A stretch of 64,000 nt of DNA, taken from Eupeodes corollae (taxonomy: Eukaryota > Arthropoda > Insecta > Diptera > Syrphidae). Within the stretch, counting starts at the first letter, position 1. Each line of letters opens with the position of its first letter. Shown in pieces: positions 57,472-64,000 of the stretch. Both the position numbers and the translations under genes were made by a program. The notes beneath the pieces are model-generated. The model was given only the letters and a program-made list of their open reading frames with translations. It ran no database searches and was not told where the DNA came from. The stretch spans positions 124,577,621-124,641,620 of the forward strand of contig NC_079148.1 of assembly GCF_945859685.1 (NCBI RefSeq), read 5' to 3'.

Positions 57472-59035
57472 AACTTCGCATAGGAAGTTATTGTAATGGG
57501 TCCGATTTGTCAAATTGAAAATTTTGAAATTTCTCGACGTTTCAAGGTCCCTACAGTCGAAATAAAAGATTTTTAGAAAGATGTCTGTGCGTGCGCGAGT
57601 ACGTACGTTCGTACGTCCGTACGTCCAACGTTCACGACGTTTTTTTCGTCCTCCATAGCTCAAGAACCAAAAGAGATATCTATTTCAAATAAATTCTGTT
57701 ATACAGATAATAAGGCGAAAGATGCAAAAAGGGCTCTCAAGACAGTTGCGTGGGTCGTTTTTTTACCATAGCAGTTTGAAAAAAAGGTGAACATTTTGGT
57801 TAACCCTAAATATCTTACGAACCAAAAACGCTAGAGACTTGAATTAAATTTTATATAATAAACTGTAATGTGATACCAAACAAGTATATTTTTTGGAAAA
57901 ATTCCATTTAACGGTTTTTTTTATAAATCAAAAAACTGAAAAAAAAAATTGTCACCTCCAAAATTTTAAGACTAAAATATGATTTCATCTCCAAAACAAT
58001 TTTGTGCAACGAAGAATAATGTTTTTGACATCTGATAAAATTTTGAGAAAAATCGAATCGACAGTTTTTTCTACAAAAAATAAAAATAAAAAAAAACATT
58101 ACTCAAAATTGGTAAAAATTGAATATCGATTCAAATATCTTTTCAAAAACTTGAAATATGGGCTTCAATCTTATTTTATCTTATTAAAAATTTTGTTTTT
58201 AACATTCAGTAAAATTTTGAGAAAAATCGAATTGTTTTTTTACAAAAAATAAAAACCTAAAAAAAATTAATAAAAGCTGGTAAAAATTGATTTTCGACTC
58301 AAATATCTTTTTAAAACTTTGAGATATTAGCTTTAATTTACTTTAATCTTTCAAAAAATATTGTTGTCAACATTCAGTAACATTTTGAAAAAAATCGAAT
58401 TGACAGGTTTTTTTACAAAAAATTAAAAATCGCAAAAAATTAACAAAAGTTGGTAAAAAATGATTTTCGACTCAAATATCTTTTAAAAACTTTGAGATAA
58501 TAGCTTCTTATTAATTTTTACTTATAAGAAATACAGACAAAGTTTGAGAAAAATCGAATTGACAGTTTTTTTTACAAAAAAAATAAAAACCTACAAAAAA
58601 AATTGTATAAAAGTTGGTAAAAATGGATTTTCAGCTCAAATATCTTTTCAAAAATTTGAAATATTGGCTTCAAACTAATTTTATGTTATAAGAAATATTG
58701 TTTTCAACATTCGATAAAATTTTGAAAAAAATTCGAATTGAAAGTTTTTTTTACAAAAAATAAAACTCTAAAAAAAACAATGCAAGTTGGTAAAAATTTA
58801 CTTTATTAAAAATATTGGCTTCAAAGTTATTTTATTTCACAGAAAATATTGTTTTCGATATTCTGTAATTTTTATATAAAAATCCAACAGTCCGTATTTT
58901 CATAAAAAATATAATCTACAAAAAATAGTACGCAAATTTGGTAAAAATTGATACGAGTACATATAGACAAACTTTTAAGCAAGACAAATCGACTGACAGG
59001 ATGGAAGTTATCAGTGTGGGTCGCATCCCAGCCTC
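57472..59035 (+). repeat. HER copy G, longest
   Basis: Hairpin with one change (AACTTCGCATAGGAAGTT), alternating tract with CGCGAGTACGTACG at about 57593, and internal units at 58045, 58219, 58387, 58546 and 58724 (spacings 159-178 bp). It ends with CAGTGTGGGTCGCATCCCAG and CCTC. It sits inside the third Jockey-like relic. Confidence 0.95.
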
Positions 59036-59040
59036 ATTTT

Positions 59041-59965
59041 ATTATAGAAATTACCTTTCGGACCGTTCAATTCAAGTAGTTTTTTGCGGATTCAAATCTG
59101 ATATCCACAAAATAAACGCTGGTGTGCCCAGGGCTCCGTTTTGTCTCCGACGCTCTTCCTTATTTTTATAAACGATCTTTTTTCTGAAACTTCTAACCCA
59201 TTTTTAACGACAATACCCTCAGCTTTTCATATTCGTTTTTAGATTCTCATCTTTGTTCTTCGAATGTGGACTACCAACGGAAGAGTTTGATAAGCTCATT
59301 TAATTCTGATCTTGATGACAGCATTGTACAATGGAGAATCAAAAACCGTGAAGAATTTATTGCTTCGAAAACTCAATGCTGTCTACTGTGGTACTTGCAT
59401 CAAATAGACTGAACAATCAGTCCTAGGTATGTGCATTACAAACCACTTGTTGGGGAGTGATCACATATTTGGCAACGCCAAAAATTCTGAAATGTGTTTA
59501 GATTTTCTCCGACGATGCAAGAAGTATTTTACCCCTTCTTATCTGGATATAATTTATATAGTCTATATTCGTCCAAAACTTGGGAAAAATTTCCATATTT
59601 GAGCAAGTGATCCTATAACAAACTTGAGTATCTTGGACAGAATTCAAAAGAGAGCTCTAAAAACGATTGGTGACCGTTGTCTTACTGAAACTTTTGCATC
59701 TCTCGATCATCGTCGTAAGGTTTTATGTCTTTCATTATTTTATTGCTACTTCCATAAGCAATGCTCAAATGAAATAGCCAGTTGCATTCCCCCCCACAAA
59801 AAACAATACTCGTTCTTTTAGGAATGATCATCAGTTTACCCTTGAGCCCAATTTCGGTCGTACTGTAAAGTACAGAGATTCTTTTTTAAGTCACACTACA
59901 CGAATGTAGAATGCTTTACGAGACTCAATATTTCCAACTCATTACAATGTTTTTTCTTCATAGAA
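59041..59965 (+). pseudogene. Jockey-like LINE relic, third copy, part 2
   Basis: Resumes with NYLSDRSIQVVFCGFKSD, then INAGVP. The FSDD-type box is damaged. It continues through ILDRIQKRALKTIGDRCLTE and SCIPPHKK to the C-terminal SHTTRM-type block. About 110 bases of LINE sequence between the two parts are missing at the HER junction when compared with 15990-16120. Confidence 0.75.
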
Positions 59966-62639
59966 ACACGTAAGCAAGGATATAACTAGGTGCTAAAACT
60001 GGGTGATAAGTACAACAACGAAAAATAGTTTCAACAGGAAGGTCCTCTAGACCATATTTTTGTAAAGCCACGACTTCTAAATTTAAGTTTTTTTTATGCT
60101 CGCCACCAACAAAAATACCGCGGGTCATTGTAACTATTATAATTTCATAAATAAAGTCATCAAAAATGTTCGATGATATCTCACGTACATTTTGTTTTAT
60201 TTAAATTTGAATAAAGGAAGTGCTCAATGAAAGTCGCTGTAAATACAAAAACTGAACATAGATTTTGATATTCTCTTAGACAATACCCAAAGAACTAGGA
60301 ATAAAAATACTAATCTCCTCAGAATTATTGTCCTTAAAAAACCCTTTCCTTGAATTTATTTTAAATTCCTAGGCTCATAACATTCTTAAATATGTACAAT
60401 GCCACAGGTCTTGTTGTAAAATTTTAATTAAATCTTTCCTTAAGATATAAGAATATTTATGCACCTTTATAAGTTTTACTGTCAGGTGGTAATCCTAGAT
60501 GTCGCCATTATTCATGAATTTCACAATGGGCGTTAAATTACACACAATTTCATCAGATAATGGTGTGTCCTGTTCAGAGGCAATACCAAAGAACTATATA
60601 TCTTCTTGAAAGTATAATCGAGTAGTGTGTATGTTGGACTTAAATTGTCCTGCTTCTTAGATGTGTATATTCTTATAATACCGTTTATTTCAACCACACA
60701 GCCTATATATATAGTCGGCTTGGATCGGTTATATGTCCTTTTATTTGAAGATTTCTATTTGTTTTATTTTCCAGGTAGGTACGAGTATAAGGAGTATAAT
60801 GCATGCGCTTGTCCTTTAAATACGAGGAGTGACTATTTGAGTATGTGATGGGGTAATCTATTCTTCTTATTTTGGAAGCAAAATCATTCTCATTCTCTGG
60901 AACACTTAAGAGTATATCGCCACACCATACAGAACTCATTTTGTACCCAGGAAAGGTGTACCAAACCAGTGTACCATATCACAGACGACTGATGATGTTT
61001 TATTTGTAATGGCAAAGTACAAAAAGGATGCGATGCTCACACACCAACAACGACAACGACTTCGACCGACACCAACCAAAGACATTACACAGAAAGAAAA
61101 AGCTTGCTCGGAAAATGAGAAATAGAAAATGTTGTGTTCAAACCCAGTCCTAGTCTAGTCCAGGAGTGTTTCTTGTTGAAATGTGTGTAGGTATAAGCAT
61201 GTGGACTCCTTCGATCCTTCGAATTAGCTAACATATGTCACCACAGTGATTTTACTCCCACATTCCAATGAACAGACATGTTTGTTAGATTCGTCCTCTC
61301 AGCAGGACTTTTCTCTCAAAACCAGCAATATAAAATGATTATGTCTATGTGTGAAAGTGTGTGTGTTTTGGTTTAAGTTAGCTTCATTCGCAAGGAAGGA
61401 CAAGCGACGTTGTTTTAAGGATTCTACGATTATGTAGTACTAAAAGCAAGCAAAATGAAATTCGGAGAAAGGGTCGGCTGCCTTAATTTAATTCTAGTAT
61501 AACTATTGCATTGGAATACAATTCGAATTGTGTGTGCCTGGCACGAAAACTATACCTCTACGCTACGTCTCCCATATACAATACTCGACCAACGACGGAT
61601 GATGATAGCACATCCTACACCCAAACCAAAACAAAAGGAAAGAAAGTGGCAGAGGAGTCAGTCGGACGGAATAGGTCTGTTGCTGCTGATGATACCATAG
61701 AACTCGTAAAGCTGAGGAGAGATGTTGTGTATAATCTCGATTTGGTAGTTTTAAGATTACTCCATATAACACAACAACAGTACGTAAACTCGTATAGTTG
61801 AGGAAAGGACATTGTCCAACAATTTATATTGTTTCCTTGGAAATTAACTCAATTGGCTCTCTGTCAAAGTTGTTCTCAAATGGCATATAAGAAAATTGTC
61901 CACATCGAAGATACTTTTCAACATCGATGACACCCAGAGTAATGTCGATGAAATGGGTCATTATTGGCAACCATCAATTAAGCGATTATGGGATAAGAAC
62001 TTGTCGTGTAAATTTTTCGAATTTGTAAATTGTTTGTATGTATATTGATGAGTAGGAGTGTTGTGTGTGCATTTATAGTTTTTTCTTTTTTGTTGATGAT
62101 TACGCAATAAAGTGGGTGATTTTCTTTTACTCGTAAGTACTACACACTTAAGTAAGGTCTATAAAAAATTATTAGTCTTCTTACAAATTGATGATGAAAT
62201 ATAAGAACAACATAATATTTTTCCTTTCTAACACGGTTTGAGATACCTAAAAAATTCTGCACATTTTCTAAAATACTTCAAAACACTTTTTGAGTTACTT
62301 ACAAGGTTCTTAGAATGCTAAGTTGAGGATAAAATTGAAGACATAGTTTTCTAAATTAAATTTTTTTGTCATGGACCTGGCAATTTTTCTAAAATATTCA
62401 AAATGTCATTTTGAGACTTTTATTTTAGTACAAAGTTAAGAAATACAACGTTACTAAACTTATTTAAATTAGAACATAATTCTTTTCAATACTCAATCTG
62501 CCTAAGTGTCCTATTAAATAGATCAACATTTATTTATATTGTTTACAATTTAGCGTTGTCATTCATAAATCTGAATACGAAACGGATCAACGAAATTATA
62601 ACTGGGACACTGGGACGTATACGCACTTATATTTTTAAA
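59966..62639. other. Non-coding region
   Basis: No gene supported. It includes short frames at 60627-60848 and 61511-61801 without recognised motifs. Confidence 0.5.
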
Positions 62640-62865
62640 TTCCCATAAGAAGTTATTGTAATCGGACCGATTAGTCGGATTTAAAATGTTTACATTTCTC
62701 GACGTTTTAAGTTCCCTAGAATCTTAATAATTTTTTTAGTTAGATGTCTGTGCGTGCGTGTGTACGAACGTTAGTACGTCCGTACGTTCGAGAAGCTTTT
62801 TATGTCGTCCATATCTAAAGAAGAACTAATAATGCTAGTGACTTGAATAAAATTTCACATTGTAC
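62640..62865 (+). repeat. HER copy H, left part
   Basis: Diverged 5' hairpin (TTCCCATAAGAAGTT), then ATCGGACCGATTAGTCG and a GTGCGTGCGTGTGTACG tract, then GACTTGAATAAAATTTCAC. The copy is interrupted at 62865 by a Helitron and continues at 63671. Confidence 0.85.
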
Positions 62866-63670
62866 TAGCTGACCCGGTCACGCGTTACTGTGGCTAATGT
62901 TTTTTTATCATATTACATTTCAAAAATCATGGGACCTTCATGACTGATTTTCTACTACCACTACCCCTTATTACAATAAAATAATTATTTAAGGATGGAG
63001 CCGGAAACGTTAAAACTGGTATAAACATTTACTGGTTTTGGATTTGAAGGGGAAAGACTTTAAATACAATTGATCAAAATTTTCGTACAGTTGATGTAAA
63101 GCAAAAATAAATACGGATAGTTTAAAATCTCCTACTAATAATATTTGTTTTATTTTGAATTATAAATACTTTAAATTTTAATTTAATTTAGCACTAATCG
63201 GTGCACAATATTTTTGGTTAACATGTCTTTCACAAACACAAATAGGTTAGACGGTTTTCCTACACGTGAACATGCAACATGTAGCTGCCCATGAGAAAAA
63301 CATGGATTTTCCAAATCGAAACCACAAATAGACATTGTTTTTCGTTGAGACTTATTTATAGACATGGCAAAAGCTAAACGAATTTGGAACTGTTACATTC
63401 TGAAGCTTATTGCATAATCTGTAGGTATCATTAGAATACTTGGCAACATCTATTGAATTGTTGTGATGTTGGCATCTGTTAGAATCATTTGGACCTAACA
63501 GATAATTGTAACTGTCAAATAAAAGACAAATAATTTGCAATAAAATAATGTGCGATCATAAATGGAGATTTAAGCTAGCTATCCTATCTTTGAAGTCAAA
63601 ACAAATCGGTTAGTAGTTTAGGAGTTCATCTCGAGCAAACATCGTGACACCAAACTTATACATATTAAGA
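62866..63670 (-). mobile_element. Short Helitron, internally deleted
   Basis: On the minus strand it starts with TC at 63670 and ends CTAG at 62869-62866, between an A at 62865 and a T at 63671. That is the A/T insertion rule of Helitrons. A small hairpin TGACC-G-GGTCA precedes the CTAG end. At 805 bp it keeps only the C-terminal helicase coding sequence, so it is non-autonomous. Confidence 0.85.
63183..63393 (-). pseudogene. Helitron RepHel helicase, C-terminal remnant
   Basis: The minus-strand frame reads RLAFAMSINKSQRKTMS, then GFDLENPCFSHGQLHVACSR and VGKPSNLFVFVKD, ending at TAA near 63183. These are the last conserved motifs of the PIF1-type superfamily 1 helicase domain carried by Helitrons, with the arginine of ACSRV in motif VI. 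The Rep nuclease and the first helicase motifs are missing. Confidence 0.85.
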
Positions 63671-63752
63671 TAATGTGATGTGATGCCAAACTACAAACAT
63701 TTTGGAAAAAAAACAGTTAACTATTTTTTTTATAAATCAAAAAACGTAAAAA
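63671..63752 (+). repeat. HER copy H, right part
   Basis: GTGATGCCAAACTACAAAC and ATAAATCAAAAAACG continue the HER consensus across the Helitron. It then switches at about 63753 to an inverted tail. Confidence 0.75.
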
Positions 63753-64000
63753 AAGAGCGTGGGATGCGACCCACACTGATAACTTCCAATACCGTCTGTC
63801 GGTTTTTTCTTGCTTAAAAGTTTGTAGGTTTTCGTGTAGGTTTATAAAAGTTGTTACTCGAATTATTCTTAAAAATTTTAAAATTATCAACAATATTTTT
63901 CATATAAAAAAATAGTTAAGTTTGAAAATTTAGTTTTGTTAAATAGATTTTTAGTGGATAACAAATTTTTACCAATTTTAGTAGCATTTCTTAAGTTTTT
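63753..64000 (-). repeat. HER copy I, inverted, runs off the window
   Basis: CGTGGGATGCGACCCACACT followed by GATAACTTCC is the reverse complement of the HER tail, and inverted body sequence continues to the window end. Confidence 0.85.

Noticed and set aside
27645..64000. CRISPR-like array from the regularly spaced GAGAAAAATCGAATTGACAG motif
   Set aside because: The whole 160-178-bp unit is repeated, so there are no unique spacers. The genome type is eukaryotic.

Overview
This 64 kb window looks like gene-poor, AT-rich nuclear DNA from an insect, most likely a higher fly (Brachycera). That is inferred from the transposon mix: BEL/Pao, an env-bearing gypsy-type errantivirus, mariner, Jockey-like and RTE-like LINEs, and a tRNA-derived SINE. 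I found no convincing host protein-coding gene, rRNA or functional tRNA. Nearly every recognisable coding region belongs to a mobile element, and the rest looks like intergenic or intronic DNA with simple repeats.

Layout, left to right. 0.76-1.9 kb: minus-strand RTE-like reverse transcriptase relic. 5.3-17.15 kb: a nested stack. An old Jockey-like LINE was entered by a mariner (5864-7148, perfect 30-bp terminal inverted repeats, TA duplication) and by a complete BEL/Pao element (7691-15960, 263-bp LTRs with no difference seen, ATCTC duplication, one 1809-codon gag-pol frame). 19.3-27.35 kb: a complete errantivirus (368-bp LTRs with no difference seen, TATA duplication) with gag, pol and env. 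Its pol is broken by one homopolymer frameshift. 27.6-29.2 kb: the first cluster of an unfamiliar repeat family, called HER (hairpin-ended repeat) here. 32.1-32.7 kb: second Jockey-like relic. 34.6-35.8 kb: HER copy. 40.3-43.4 kb: HER pieces interleaved with another LINE. 46.0-48.7 kb: minisatellite, SINE, a LINE with an internal 131-bp tandem duplication, then SINE and minisatellite again. 50.5-50.8 kb: Harbinger-like transposase relic. 51.3-51.9 kb: a second repeat type that shares the HER tail. 52.0-54.6 kb: two HER copies. 56.9-60.0 kb: third Jockey-like relic holding a HER copy. 62.6-64.0 kb: HER copy with a short Helitron inside it, followed by an inverted HER copy that runs off the window.

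The most interesting signal is HER. It has at least nine full or partial copies of roughly 0.2-1.6 kb. They share a 5' hairpin (AACTTCC, CATA, GGAAGTT), a GT/CG/TA alternating tract, an internal array of about 160-178-bp tandem units, and a 3' tail ending near GTGGGTCGCATCCCAGCCTC before a T run. No long coding region spans them. The plan resembles non-autonomous Helentron/DINE-1-type rolling-circle elements, but I could not match it to a named family.

Relative ages can be read from the nesting. The Jockey-like, RTE-like and Harbinger-like relics and the mariner are decayed. The BEL element and the errantivirus have LTR pairs that look identical, so they are recent arrivals. All comparisons were made by eye, without alignment software or database searches.
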